The translations under genes and the position numbers were made by a program. From Paludibacteraceae bacterium (lineage in GTDB: Bacteria; Bacteroidota; Bacteroidia; Bacteroidales; Paludibacteraceae): 60,857 bases of DNA. The stretch spans positions 1 to 60,857 of the forward strand of contig CAJOEJ010000014.1 in the NCBI GenBank assembly GCA_905233375.1, given 5' to 3'. Shown piece after piece: positions 43,261 to 51,822 of the stretch; position 1 is the stretch's first letter, and each line of letters opens with the position of its first letter. A model generated the notes under the pieces. The model made no database searches. It saw only the letters and a program-made list of their open reading frames with translations, and was not told the DNA's origin.

Positions 43261-43965
43261 TTAATTCTTCTTCGCGCAAGCGAAAATCAGGTTGAGCGCG
43301 ACATACCAGATGATGACCGCCGTTCCGCTAAAGAGGGCGAACTCGATATGTTTGGCTACCACGGCTTTATACACGCAGTAGGCAACGAGCAGCACACAGC
43401 CGGCAAGGAAGGCGATGACCGTGCTCTTCTCTTTCTTGAAACTCTTGAAACTGAAGAACGGAATCTCCGCGTTGAGCAGCCAGCAGCTGACGAGAGACAG
43501 ACCCAGGAGCGCCCAAGCCATCCAATCGTATCGTAACATGGCATAGGGCATGCAGCACAGTGCGCCCCAGAAAATGGCGTTTGCCGGCGTTGCGAGACCG
43601 ATGAAAGAGTCGTGCTGACGCTCATCGACATTGAATTTAGCCAAACGAAGTGCCGAGCAAGCCGCCATGAGCAAGGCGATAAGCGCCCACCATCCCACGA
43701 TCGGTCGCAGCCAGCAGAACAGCATCATGGAGGGTGCCAGACCGAACGTGATATCATCTGCCAGCGAGTCCAGCTGGATGCCTATCGGGCTGGGTGCTTT
43801 GAGCAGACGGGCACTCAGACCGTCGAAGAAATCGAAGAAAGCGCCTGCCAGGATAAACACAAATGCCCACATGAACGCTCCCTGCGTGGCAAGGAACACG
43901 GCGATACTGCCGCACAAGAGGTTGCAGCTTGTGATCGCGTCCGGAATAATTCGTTTTACATTCAT
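43261..43965 (-). CDS. pssA: CDP-diacylglycerol--serine O-phosphatidyltransferase
   Basis: Protein of 234 residues with about seven membrane segments. FDGLSARLLKAPSPIGIQLD followed by SLAD is the CDP-alcohol phosphotransferase motif DG-x2-AR-x8-G-x3-D-x3-D, complete. PssA makes phosphatidylserine, the precursor of phosphatidylethanolamine. The start overlaps the stop of the upstream transporter (ATGA). Confidence 0.93.
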   Translation of the reverse strand: MNVKRIIPDAITSCNLLCGSIAVFLATQGAFMWAFVFILAGAFFDFFDGLSARLLKAPSPIGIQLDSLADDITFGLAPSMMLFCWLRPIVGWWALIALLMAACSALRLAKFNVDERQHDSFIGLATPANAIFWGALCCMPYAMLRYDWMAWALLGLSLVSCWLLNAEIPFFSFKSFKKEKSTVIAFLAGCVLLVAYCVYKAVVAKHIEFALFSGTAVIIWYVALNLIFACAKKN

Positions 43966-45290
43966 AATCGTCTATAAACAAAGTAAGTTATTACAAAGGT
44001 GGTGATGCTGCATGCATTGGCGATCCAGAAGAATGCCGAATACCCGACCGCCATTTCGATAGCACCGGCTACAAAGCCCGGAATCATCATCGACAGAGCC
44101 ATGAAAGCCGTGCAGATGGCATAGTGCGATGTCTTGTATTCCCCTTCCGAGAAATGCATCATGTACAGCATATAGGCGGTGAAGCCGAATCCGTAGCCGA
44201 ACTGCTCAAAACTGATGGCAGTTCCGATGATCCAAAGCGATTCGGGCTGCGCCATACTGAGGTAACAATAGACAAAACTGGGTAATGTCAGCGCTGCCGC
44301 CATCAGCCAAAGCGAGCGTTTGAGTCCGTGCCGGGCGATGTACCTGCCGCCGATGATACCTCCTGCCAGCAAGAAGATGACCCCGATGGCGCCGTAGAGC
44401 AGTCCGACCATTTCGGTGCTCAACCCCAGACCTCCGCCGATGATCTGTCCTTCCCGAACGAAACTCTCCCGTGCATCAACAAGGAAGGGAGCGCTCAGTT
44501 TGACAAGAAACCCTTCGCTCAGGCGGTAGAGCAGCATGAATCCCACCGCCAGCCATACTCCGGGTTTGGTGAAAAAGGTAGCAAACGCCTCTTTCAGTTC
44601 ACGTCCGATCTCTTGTCCGCTTTTCTTGGCGATACTTCCGCGTGCGCGGTCTTCGGCAGGACGGGGAAGAAAGAAACTGTGATACAGCGTGAAGCATACC
44701 ATCAGAACCGCCGTCGTGCCCAAGGTGACCTGCCACGAGAGGGGTATATTGCCGGTTTTGTTCTCCACGTAGCCGGCTATATAAACCAGTGCGCCCGTGG
44801 CGAACACCGCTGCGATGCGGTAGAACGTTGAGCGGATACCGACAAACGCAGCCTGGCTCGTACTGTCATGCGCGAGCATGTAATAGCCGTCCGCTGCGAT
44901 GTCGTGCGTGGCGGATGCAAAGGCGGCGATGATGAACAGAATCAGGGTGAATGTGAACAGGCTTACCGGGGTGCTCTTGGAGACTATCAGTTCGGATGAA
45001 GGGTGGGGAAGGCTGACTGTCAGCAGGATACAAAGCACTGCGATGAGCGCCTGCATGGTGATGATCCACCATCGTTTGGTCCGGAAAATATCCACGAACG
45101 GACTCCACAGTCCTTTCAGAAACCAGGGGAAATAGAGCAATGTGGTGAAGAACGCCAGCTGGTCATTGGGTACCCCCATTTTGGCAAACAGCATCGTGGA
45201 GATGCTGTTTACCAGAAAATAGGGTATTCCTTCTATGAAGTACAAGGTCGGAACCCATACCCAGGGGGATGTATGTCTGCTGTCAGCCAT
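43962..45290 (-). CDS. AmpG-like MFS transporter
   Basis: Protein of 442 residues with 12 predicted membrane segments. The start WVWVPTLYFIEGIPYFLVNS and FASATHDIAADGYYMLAHDS match the AmpG / acetyl-CoA transporter branch of the major facilitator superfamily. AmpG imports anhydro-muropeptides for recycling, though the Bacteroidales members are not characterised. The start codon and second codons (ATGGCTGACAGC) are part of a repeated GCTGAcAGC word that also lies just upstream. ATGA overlap with pssA. Confidence 0.85.
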   Translation of the reverse strand: MADSRHTSPWVWVPTLYFIEGIPYFLVNSISTMLFAKMGVPNDQLAFFTTLLYFPWFLKGLWSPFVDIFRTKRWWIITMQALIAVLCILLTVSLPHPSSELIVSKSTPVSLFTFTLILFIIAAFASATHDIAADGYYMLAHDSTSQAAFVGIRSTFYRIAAVFATGALVYIAGYVENKTGNIPLSWQVTLGTTAVLMVCFTLYHSFFLPRPAEDRARGSIAKKSGQEIGRELKEAFATFFTKPGVWLAVGFMLLYRLSEGFLVKLSAPFLVDARESFVREGQIIGGGLGLSTEMVGLLYGAIGVIFLLAGGIIGGRYIARHGLKRSLWLMAAALTLPSFVYCYLSMAQPESLWIIGTAISFEQFGYGFGFTAYMLYMMHFSEGEYKTSHYAICTAFMALSMMIPGFVAGAIEMAVGYSAFFWIANACSITTFVITYFVYRRL

Positions 45291-45342
45291 AAGCTATCAG
45301 CTTTTCCTTATTATTTACGCACGCGCATGCGCGCATGTCTCC

Positions 45343-47337
45343 TTATTGGAAGTTAGCGCGGTTATCCGTTACATCGGCATTGTCTTCGATGAGCTGGATA
45401 GCCTGATAGGGCAGATAGGTGAAGCGTGAGCTCAACTGTGCTTTCTCGCTCTGTGCGTCGAATGCGCCTTCGAGGTTGTTGGCAGCGCCGGTCTTGATCA
45501 TATATACACCCATGTTGCCTTTGACGGGTTCGCTGAGCTGGTTCTCGCCCAGTGCGACAGCGGCACCGATCACTGCGGGCTCCATACCTGCGTTACCCAG
45601 ACGGCTGTCAGCCAGAGCTACGCGCTCGATGCTCTTCACCGGCTGTTTCATGATCTCAGCGGCTGCCTCGAGGCTCTCAACGCCCTTGAGCTGCTTGATG
45701 ATGTACTCTGCTTTGGCGTTGTTGGTCGCTTCATAGGTCAACTCGGAGCGTACGGCGTTCAACGGACGGTACTCGCCGTCGTTCACTTCTGTCACGGCTG
45801 CTACGATGAACTGCTGACCGCACTCGAACACGTCACTCACTTCGCCTTCCTTGGCTTCGAACGCCCAGCGAACGATAGGACGGCTTGCTTGCAACTGACC
45901 GATCTTGTCGGTGGTAGCCGTCAGGTTGTACTGCGGTACGACTGCCATGCCTGCCTCTTGAGCCGCTTCTTCCAGTGCCTCGGCGTTGTTGTTGGCGATG
46001 ATGAACTGCTTGGCGTTATTGTAAATAACCGAATAGGTCTTGCTTGACGGAGTCACCTCGCGTGCGAGGATAGCCAGTTTTACTTTCGGTGTCGGTTTGC
46101 CTGTCTCGAGAATCTCATAGGTCTGTTCTCCCATGCCTTGTGCTACGGTGAAACGCTCGCCGCGTTTGCCTGCAAACGCAGGCTCGGCGATGTTCTTCGG
46201 CAGATCACTTGCCTTGAACCAGCCTAACTCCTGATCCTCACCGTCTTCTACGATGGCTTTCAGCTCTACCGAGTCCGGAAGCATGTAACCGCATTCCATG
46301 ATACGTGCCATCGAATAGGTGTTGTTCTCGAACAGGATCTCCGTGCAGTCACCTGCTTTGGCGTCTTTTGCGAATGCAAACTCTTTATACTGTGCGGGAA
46401 CGGTCTCCTCCGAGTAGTCGCGACCGTCGTACATGATATCCGAGTTGGTGTTGACAACGAGACTCACGTCCTCGGTCGTCTTGAACTCTTCCTTCAGGTT
46501 CTCCATAAGGGTCTGTGCCGCCTTGAAATCGTCCTCGCTCGGCTCGATGTTGAAGGCAACGTACTTGATGGAACGGTTCGGAGTCTGTTTGTACTGCTGT
46601 TTATGCTGCTTGTACAGTTTCTTGAGATCGCTCTCGTTTACTTTTACCAGGCTGTCCGCTACGGTGTAATAGGGCTGCATAACGTACTCTGCGCTAAAAC
46701 CGTTCTGACGGGCATTGAATGCGTACTCGGCGTCGAGCGAGTTGGCTTTGAGCAGGTGCTGGAGCAGAGAGGTGTATTTCTCCTGCATGTAACTGATACG
46801 CACCGCTTTCTCCCAGTACAGCCAGTAGGTCTTGGCTTGTGCCAGATTCGGGTTCTCTTCTTCACCTTCCTGGTTGATAGCCTGAAGGAGTCCTACGACC
46901 GCCTCGCGGTTGAACTGACCGTTCTCGTCCGCAAAGGCACGGCGGCTGCGGATCAACTGGTGAATATTGTCACCGATGCAGAGCTCGCTCAACTCATCGG
47001 GAGTGATATCCATACCGATTTCTTTTGCCTGGGCACGCATCGTGTAGTCCATGAGCATCATGTTCCACACCTGATTGCGGATTTGTGAGTGCGTGTCTTC
47101 GTCAAAGTCCGAACGACCCGACTCGATCTTGTACACTTCAGTTAATTGATCCTTTGCTGATTCGTACTCCGTGTAGTGTACTTTGTGACCCTCAATGATA
47201 CCTACGTTCTCGCGACCGCGGTTGAAGAAACTACTACCGGAGTTCAAAAAGTCTCCGAGGATAAATGCTAACATGGCGAGACCCACGATTGCAATTAACA
47301 GGGCGCCATGATTTCTAATTCGTTGTAAACTTGCCAT
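45343..47337 (-). CDS. PpiD/SurA-like periplasmic foldase
   Basis: Protein of 664 residues: an N-terminal membrane anchor (NHGALLIAIVGLAMLAFILG), the SurA_N_3 chaperone region (residues about 40-250, with FNREAVVGLLQAINQEGEEE), a reduced parvulin region near 350-380 and a C-terminal chaperone part ending ADVTDNRANFQ, typical of Bacteroidales PpiD. In the parvulin region MLPDSVELKAIVEDGEDQEL is followed directly by GWFKASD; the helical insert that normally lies between these strands is missing, so isomerase activity is doubtful. Starts 20 bp after the OB-fold lipoprotein gene. Confidence 0.88.
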   Translation of the reverse strand: MASLQRIRNHGALLIAIVGLAMLAFILGDFLNSGSSFFNRGRENVGIIEGHKVHYTEYESAKDQLTEVYKIESGRSDFDEDTHSQIRNQVWNMMLMDYTMRAQAKEIGMDITPDELSELCIGDNIHQLIRSRRAFADENGQFNREAVVGLLQAINQEGEEENPNLAQAKTYWLYWEKAVRISYMQEKYTSLLQHLLKANSLDAEYAFNARQNGFSAEYVMQPYYTVADSLVKVNESDLKKLYKQHKQQYKQTPNRSIKYVAFNIEPSEDDFKAAQTLMENLKEEFKTTEDVSLVVNTNSDIMYDGRDYSEETVPAQYKEFAFAKDAKAGDCTEILFENNTYSMARIMECGYMLPDSVELKAIVEDGEDQELGWFKASDLPKNIAEPAFAGKRGERFTVAQGMGEQTYEILETGKPTPKVKLAILAREVTPSSKTYSVIYNNAKQFIIANNNAEALEEAAQEAGMAVVPQYNLTATTDKIGQLQASRPIVRWAFEAKEGEVSDVFECGQQFIVAAVTEVNDGEYRPLNAVRSELTYEATNNAKAEYIIKQLKGVESLEAAAEIMKQPVKSIERVALADSRLGNAGMEPAVIGAAVALGENQLSEPVKGNMGVYMIKTGAANNLEGAFDAQSEKAQLSSRFTYLPYQAIQLIEDNADVTDNRANFQ

Positions 47338-47357
47338 TTTATAAATTTATTTTAGTT

Positions 47358-48221
47358 TTATTCGTTGTATTTCTTGTTTGTTGTGCTCAGCAGGTAGGCA
47401 TTGTCCGCCGTCTCTGCCGTGCTGCTGTAGTTTTTCAGCTTGCAGTGAACGACTACGGTATCGTTCGCTGTGATATATGCCGCGGTGGGGAATTCCTGGT
47501 TGTTCATGCCGATACCGCGGTATATCTCAAAGTAGCTCTTGCCGTCCGAGATAATATACGTGGCTTTGCCTGCGTTGAATTCCAGAATCTCCGTTACGAC
47601 GCCTAACACATCGTAGAACTCTTCGGACTCCTTCTTGTCCTCCAGCTGCAATGCCATCATCACAGCGTCGCTTGCGCTGATCTGACCTTCCTGCGGTTCC
47701 GGACAGCCGGGGAATGGACCGGGGGCTACCATCGAGTCGATACGTACGATGAAACCGTTCTTCAGCTCCGGCGTTGCCGAGCCGCCCGATTTCTGGTACA
47801 TGGTCAGCGTACCGATGACGGTCACTTTGGAGCCTGCGCGCGGCACATCGTTGCTGTTACGGAAGGCGTGGTTGTTGAGATTGTTGATATAATAGCAGGA
47901 GATACTGGTCTTGCCGTTGTCCGACAAGTCGAAGTTGATATTTGTGTATTGTCCCGGTACGTTCATCGGATTGGTCGTGTTTTTCATTACCACGCCCGAG
48001 ATCTTGTAGCGGTCGGGAGTCTCCTGGTTGGCAGCCAATGCGTTGCAGATGGCGATCGCGCTGTCCACGCTGATCACGATACCGTTCGTGTCCGGAATAG
48101 TGACCGGAATCGAATCCAAGTTCTGACTGTTGTCGCCGGGACCGTTGATGTAAGCAGGCTCCGTACAACTCATCATCAATAACGCAACGACTGCGCTCAA
48201 TGTACAAATACTCTTTTTCAT
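47358..48221 (-). CDS. Lipoprotein with two OB-fold-like domains
   Basis: Protein of 287 residues. MKKSICTLSAVVALLMMSC is a lipoprotein signal (lipobox MMSC). Two related domains follow: VDSAIAICNALAANQETPDR with YKISGVVM and VTVIGTLTMYQ, and ISASDAVMMALQLEDKKESE with YDVLGVVTEI and TVVVHCKLKNY. Each has the strand pattern of the OB folds found in Bacteroidales lipoproteins next to nuclease or fibronectin domains. Ligand unknown. It has its own promoter and leads the transcript that continues with the PpiD-like gene. Confidence 0.78.
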   Translation of the reverse strand: MKKSICTLSAVVALLMMSCTEPAYINGPGDNSQNLDSIPVTIPDTNGIVISVDSAIAICNALAANQETPDRYKISGVVMKNTTNPMNVPGQYTNINFDLSDNGKTSISCYYINNLNNHAFRNSNDVPRAGSKVTVIGTLTMYQKSGGSATPELKNGFIVRIDSMVAPGPFPGCPEPQEGQISASDAVMMALQLEDKKESEEFYDVLGVVTEILEFNAGKATYIISDGKSYFEIYRGIGMNNQEFPTAAYITANDTVVVHCKLKNYSSTAETADNAYLLSTTNKKYNE

Positions 48222-48315
48222 GTTGTATTTATTTTATGATATTATCACTGGGTCAAACAACACCTCTTTTACTATCCCGCGTACGCAAAAATGCACACTA
48301 AATCAAAATAGCGTG

Positions 48316-48347
48316 CAAAATTACAAAAAATAATTCAAATATGCAAA
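48316..48347 (-). promoter_or_regulatory. Promoter of the OB-fold lipoprotein operon
   Basis: Minus strand TTTG (48347-48344), 20 bp, TAATTTTG (48323-48316). The leader to the ATG at 48221 is about 90 bases. Confidence 0.78.
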
Positions 48348-48392
48348 TCTTTGGCTCTTTTTTTGCGAAAAAAAGTGTTTTTGCCGGTTTTG

Positions 48393-49898
48393 CTATTTGT
48401 CTTGTATTCCGATTTCGGCGGCTTGGAGAATGAGTTCGCCTAAGCCGGCGCGGTACTCATGCGGGTCGAAAGTGCGGTTGTTGTTCACCAGGGACGATGC
48501 CATATCGAACGAAGCGTTTCCGGCGTAGGGAGACTTGCGTAACAGCATGCCGTACGCCGCTACACCTGCTGCAAAATTCAGGTTTTCGGAACTGTTGCCG
48601 ACCCATTGGTTGATGTCGATGGACAGCTGCACGCTCGCCTCTCCCAGGGCGCGCTTGTAGCGGAAATCGAAGGTCGCCGCTTTGGCATTCACGTCCCATC
48701 CCTGCGGCAATGCGTCGCTCATCCGCGGAACCAGCTCGTACAGCGCCGTGATCGTCTGTCCGGCTCCGATCTCGCCGGCGTCCTTGCTGTCGTTGTCAAA
48801 ATCCTCGTTGTTCATCACGCGGTTCTCGTAACCGATAAGGCGGTATTGAGCTACAACGGTGGTGTCGAACGTGATCTGTATCTTGGCGTCCGAGGCGACG
48901 GAAAGCATGTTCGAGCGCTCGTGGCAGAACACTTTCATCATCTCGTCCTCGCAGTCGATATACGAATAGGTTCCGTTGCCCGCATTGGATATCTTCTCCA
49001 TCATTCTGTCGTTCAGGTTGCCTTGTCCGAACCCGCAAACGGACATGTATATGCCGTCCTGCGCGTGGCTCTCGACGATCTCTAGCAAGCCTTCCAGAGA
49101 GGTCACACCTACGTTCCAGTCGCCATCCGTCCCCATAATGATCCGGTTGTTGCCGCCCTGGATGTAGTTCTGCTGAACCTGCTCATATGCCATCTCCAGG
49201 GCACGCGAACCGGATGTGGCTCCGCGGGCTTGCAGCTGTTTGATTTTGTCTATCATCATCTCCGCCTGCGAGCAGGGAGTGGAGGGCAGTAACAGGGTCT
49301 CGCCGCTCGCGTAGGTGACGATGGCGATGCGGTCGTCCGGACGCATATGGGTCACTAACTCGATCAGTCCCGACTTGAGCAACTCGATTTTGTCGGACGA
49401 AGCCATCGAACCCGACACATCGACCATGAACACGAAATTGGCGGTGGGCATATCTTCATCGGCAACGGATTTGCCTTTTATTCCCAAGCGCATCAGGCGG
49501 TGGTCAGTGTTCCACGGGCATGCTCCTATCTCGCCGTTGATGGCTACCGTCTCGTCGCCCGAAGGATCGGCATAGTCAAAGGTGAAATAGTTCAGGAACT
49601 CCTCGATACGCACCGCGGAGGAAGACGGGATGCGTTGATGTACCAGACAGTTACGCATATAGGCGTACGATGCGCCGTCGGCATCCACCGAGAAAGTCGA
49701 TTGCGGCTGCTCGCCGGCGTTGACAAAGGGGTTGTCTGCGAACTCTTCAAAGCGGTCTCCGCTCTGCGGATTCTGCGGATCGTCGAATTCGCCATAATAA
49801 TAACCGTCCATGCCCGGTTCCATTCCTTTGGAGTTGGAACAACTTGCCAGCCACAAGCCGGCGAAAACTGTCATGGTAAAAAATACGATTCGTTTCAT
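48393..49898 (-). CDS. VWA-domain lipoprotein (YfbK type)
   Basis: Protein of 501 residues. Signal MKRIVFFTMTVFAGLWLASC with a lipidated Cys at residue 20. The YfbK N-terminal part TFSVDADGASYAYMRNCLVH and IRIEEFLNYF-like region is followed by a von Willebrand A domain with a full metal site (VFMVDVSGSMASSDK, GATSGS and MGTDGDWNVG) and the YfbK C-terminal domain (ITALYELVPR to AAEIGIQDK). It probably binds protein or peptide partners at the inside or outside of the outer membrane. It lies 50 bp after the radical-SAM gene in the same direction. Confidence 0.9.
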   Translation of the reverse strand: MKRIVFFTMTVFAGLWLASCSNSKGMEPGMDGYYYGEFDDPQNPQSGDRFEEFADNPFVNAGEQPQSTFSVDADGASYAYMRNCLVHQRIPSSSAVRIEEFLNYFTFDYADPSGDETVAINGEIGACPWNTDHRLMRLGIKGKSVADEDMPTANFVFMVDVSGSMASSDKIELLKSGLIELVTHMRPDDRIAIVTYASGETLLLPSTPCSQAEMMIDKIKQLQARGATSGSRALEMAYEQVQQNYIQGGNNRIIMGTDGDWNVGVTSLEGLLEIVESHAQDGIYMSVCGFGQGNLNDRMMEKISNAGNGTYSYIDCEDEMMKVFCHERSNMLSVASDAKIQITFDTTVVAQYRLIGYENRVMNNEDFDNDSKDAGEIGAGQTITALYELVPRMSDALPQGWDVNAKAATFDFRYKRALGEASVQLSIDINQWVGNSSENLNFAAGVAAYGMLLRKSPYAGNASFDMASSLVNNNRTFDPHEYRAGLGELILQAAEIGIQDK

Positions 49899-49948
49899 AA
49901 TGGTGTGATGTATTAGGTGTTAATAATGAAATATGCTTCTACATTTTT

Positions 49949-51043
49949 TTATTTCATGCCCAGACGGTGCAGATGGCAGAGCATCAGACTGCCGTCTTCG
50001 CGCCGGAGATGCATGCCGTTCCCTTCGCAAAAACGGAATGCCTGACAACTTTTGCAGGGTTCGGATTGTTTCATCCACGAGCGGTCACGATAAGGGTGGA
50101 AACCGTGCTCCCATACCTCCCAGAAGGAGTCCTTATAGATATTGCCCTGATAGTATTTGCCGCGGATGGAGGTGCAGGCGGATATCGAACCGTCAATGAG
50201 GATGGAGGCGATACTGATACCGGCTGCGCACTGGTACAGATGATCCCGGACGCGCCCTTCGTACGGTCCCAGATAGCCTTCGCACGAGTAAGAGACATGC
50301 CGTCCCGCTGCGCGTTCTGCCACAATGAAATCCATCAGACAGCGGAACTGCTCATCCGTCAGCAGCAGTTCCGGATTCTCTGCTGCCCTGCCCATCGGAT
50401 CGATGCCGAAGATTCGCCAGTCCCGTACGCCCAAACTCCACAGCATATCGCGGATAGCCGGCAGATGACCGATTGTGCGCTGGTTCACGCAGGTGACGAC
50501 ATCCCAGGCGATGGGTGATTGGTTATTGGTGGTTGCTGATTGGTTATACGCGGCGATAAGCCGGATCGCGCGGGTCGCTCCATCAAACGCCAGCGGGTGT
50601 TGGCGAAGCCAATTATGGTCGGCTTCCAGTCCGTCGCACGAGACGGTAATAGTACGTAAACCGGCTTCTGCCAACTCGTCGAAACGCTTCTGAGTCAGGG
50701 CGAGTCCGTTGGTGACCATGCCCCACGGATAGCCGCGTTGCTGCAAAGCTCTGCCTATGTCCGCCAGATCCTTGCGCATCAACGGTTCGCCGCCGGAGAT
50801 GATAACAAGTACCTTGTGCGGATCCACATGCGGCGTGATCTCCTTATCTATCACGCGCAGGAAATCTGCGGCAGGCATGTCCGGCGTCTCAACGGACGCC
50901 ACGCAGTCACTTCCGCAATGCAGGCAATGCACGTTACAGCGCAAGGTGGACTCCCAAAAGAGTTGCTGCAACGGGTGCATTTGTTGGAGGTTGCGACGCC
51001 GCAGACTCTCCAGCCACAATGCTATTTTAGTGCGCAGCTTCAT
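49949..51043 (-). CDS. Radical SAM/SPASM enzyme (rSAM-lipoprotein system type)
   Basis: Protein of 364 residues from ATG 51043 (MKLRTKIALWLESLRRRNLQ); the ATG at 51067 would add eight residues. The [4Fe-4S] site is C-N-V-H-C-L-H-C in STLRCNVHCLHCGSDC, followed by IISGGEPLMRKDL. The C-terminal SPASM-type cluster uses cysteines in YQCAAGISIASILIDGSIS, EPCKSCQAFRFCEGNG and MLCHLHRLG. It resembles the Bacteroidetes maturases that occur with a small lipoprotein (the TIGR04133-type family, from memory). It overlaps the 73-residue lipopeptide gene by 17 bp. A GATTGGTT word repeat at about 50516-50553 encodes an inserted AYNQSATTNNQSP loop. Confidence 0.9.
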   Translation of the reverse strand: MKLRTKIALWLESLRRRNLQQMHPLQQLFWESTLRCNVHCLHCGSDCVASVETPDMPAADFLRVIDKEITPHVDPHKVLVIISGGEPLMRKDLADIGRALQQRGYPWGMVTNGLALTQKRFDELAEAGLRTITVSCDGLEADHNWLRQHPLAFDGATRAIRLIAAYNQSATTNNQSPIAWDVVTCVNQRTIGHLPAIRDMLWSLGVRDWRIFGIDPMGRAAENPELLLTDEQFRCLMDFIVAERAAGRHVSYSCEGYLGPYEGRVRDHLYQCAAGISIASILIDGSISACTSIRGKYYQGNIYKDSFWEVWEHGFHPYRDRSWMKQSEPCKSCQAFRFCEGNGMHLRREDGSLMLCHLHRLGMK

Positions 51044-51248
51044 CGGCGGACTGTTCCTGTTCGGCAACCGGATGGCATGCAGCCTGAAGCTGTTGCTCGG
51101 TCTTCTCTTGATCGTGGCGGAACTCAGGATCTTCCCATCGCTCGGGGCGGGGCGCAGGTCCGTAACATGCCGCGAACGTGAATGCCACGCCTGTCAGCAT
51201 ACAGATCTTGATACCTGCCCGCAGAATGTGATCTAACAAATTACGCAT
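51027..51248 (-). CDS. 73-residue lipopeptide with CYGPAP start, probable radical-SAM partner
   Basis: The first 28 residues, ending GVAFTFAACYGPAP, are a lipoprotein signal with lipobox FAAC. The mature part would be only 46 residues: Cys-Tyr-Gly-Pro-Ala-Pro, then a charged Glu/Gln-rich stretch (RPERWEDPEFRHDQEKTEQQ) with one further Cys, ending SADEAAH. Small lipoproteins with a C-x-Y-G-x-P type start accompany this class of radical-SAM enzyme in Bacteroidales, so a modified, membrane-anchored peptide is inferred. Its end overlaps the radical-SAM start and a strong promoter lies 40 bp upstream. There is no direct proof that it is a substrate. Confidence 0.75.
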   Translation of the reverse strand: MRNLLDHILRAGIKICMLTGVAFTFAACYGPAPRPERWEDPEFRHDQEKTEQQLQAACHPVAEQEQSADEAAH

Positions 51249-51287
51249 AGTAGTAATGATTTAATGGGTTTTTTTCAATTTCCGATG

Positions 51288-51319
51288 CAAAGGTACTGCT
51301 TTTTTCCTGAATATGCAAA
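51288..51319 (-). promoter_or_regulatory. Promoter of the lipopeptide-radical SAM-VWA operon
   Basis: Minus strand TTTG (51319-51316), 20 bp with an A-tract and GCAG, TACCTTTG (51295-51288). It separates this operon from the regulator operon upstream. Confidence 0.85.
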
Positions 51320-51351
51320 TTTTGAGCTTGGGAAAAAGTTGGGAAAGTGTG

Positions 51352-51822
51352 TTACTCCTTCTTTTCCAGTACAAAATCTGCATATACGTAGCCGTTGTAG
51401 GCTTGCGGACCGTCTGGCGTATTGACGAAATCATATACGACTTCCGCCCAGAGCGCTTTGTTCTGATATACCCCGTTGGTGTCGGTAGCCGCCACCAGTA
51501 CCTCTGCCGGCATCTCGCGACCGCGGTAACGCACAAAAGTATAATTGCCGTTGGCGTCCGTGTAAGCGTAGTTATAGGAGACGATATCCGGTTCGTCCAA
51601 TATGATGGCGATACCGTTGTCTAATGTGAACTTCTCCTCCCGGACATGAATCCCGGGCAGACCCTCTCCCTGCTCGTTGCACACTTTGCCGCGGATGATC
51701 AGACGCGGAGATCCGCCGCTGAACGAATCAAAACCGGGCGGCGAATCCATGCTGTTCGCGCAGCCCGTAAAAAGCAGGCTTGCCGCCAGGAAGAACGTTA
51801 CTATCAATGCTGTCTTTTTCAT
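51352..51822 (-). CDS. Lipoprotein with carboxypeptidase-regulatory-like domain
   Basis: Protein of 156 residues. Signal MKKTALIVTFFLAASLLFTGC, lipidated Cys at residue 21. The body RLIIRGKVCNEQGEGLPGIH, then YTDANGNYTFVRYRG and a final strand VYADFVLEKKE, is a single CarboxypepD_reg-like beta-sandwich. The same domain forms the body of the radical-SAM-associated lipoproteins (TIGR04134 type, from memory), but the C-x-Y-G-x-P motif is absent here and stands in the 73-residue neighbour instead. ATGA overlap with the gene upstream. Confidence 0.8.
   Translation of the reverse strand: MKKTALIVTFFLAASLLFTGCANSMDSPPGFDSFSGGSPRLIIRGKVCNEQGEGLPGIHVREEKFTLDNGIAIILDEPDIVSYNYAYTDANGNYTFVRYRGREMPAEVLVAATDTNGVYQNKALWAEVVYDFVNTPDGPQAYNGYVYADFVLEKKE

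Noticed and set aside
49949..51043. Radical-SAM enzyme as an anaerobic sulfatase maturase
   Set aside because: No sulfatase gene is near, and the overlapping lipopeptide gene points to the lipoprotein-associated class instead.
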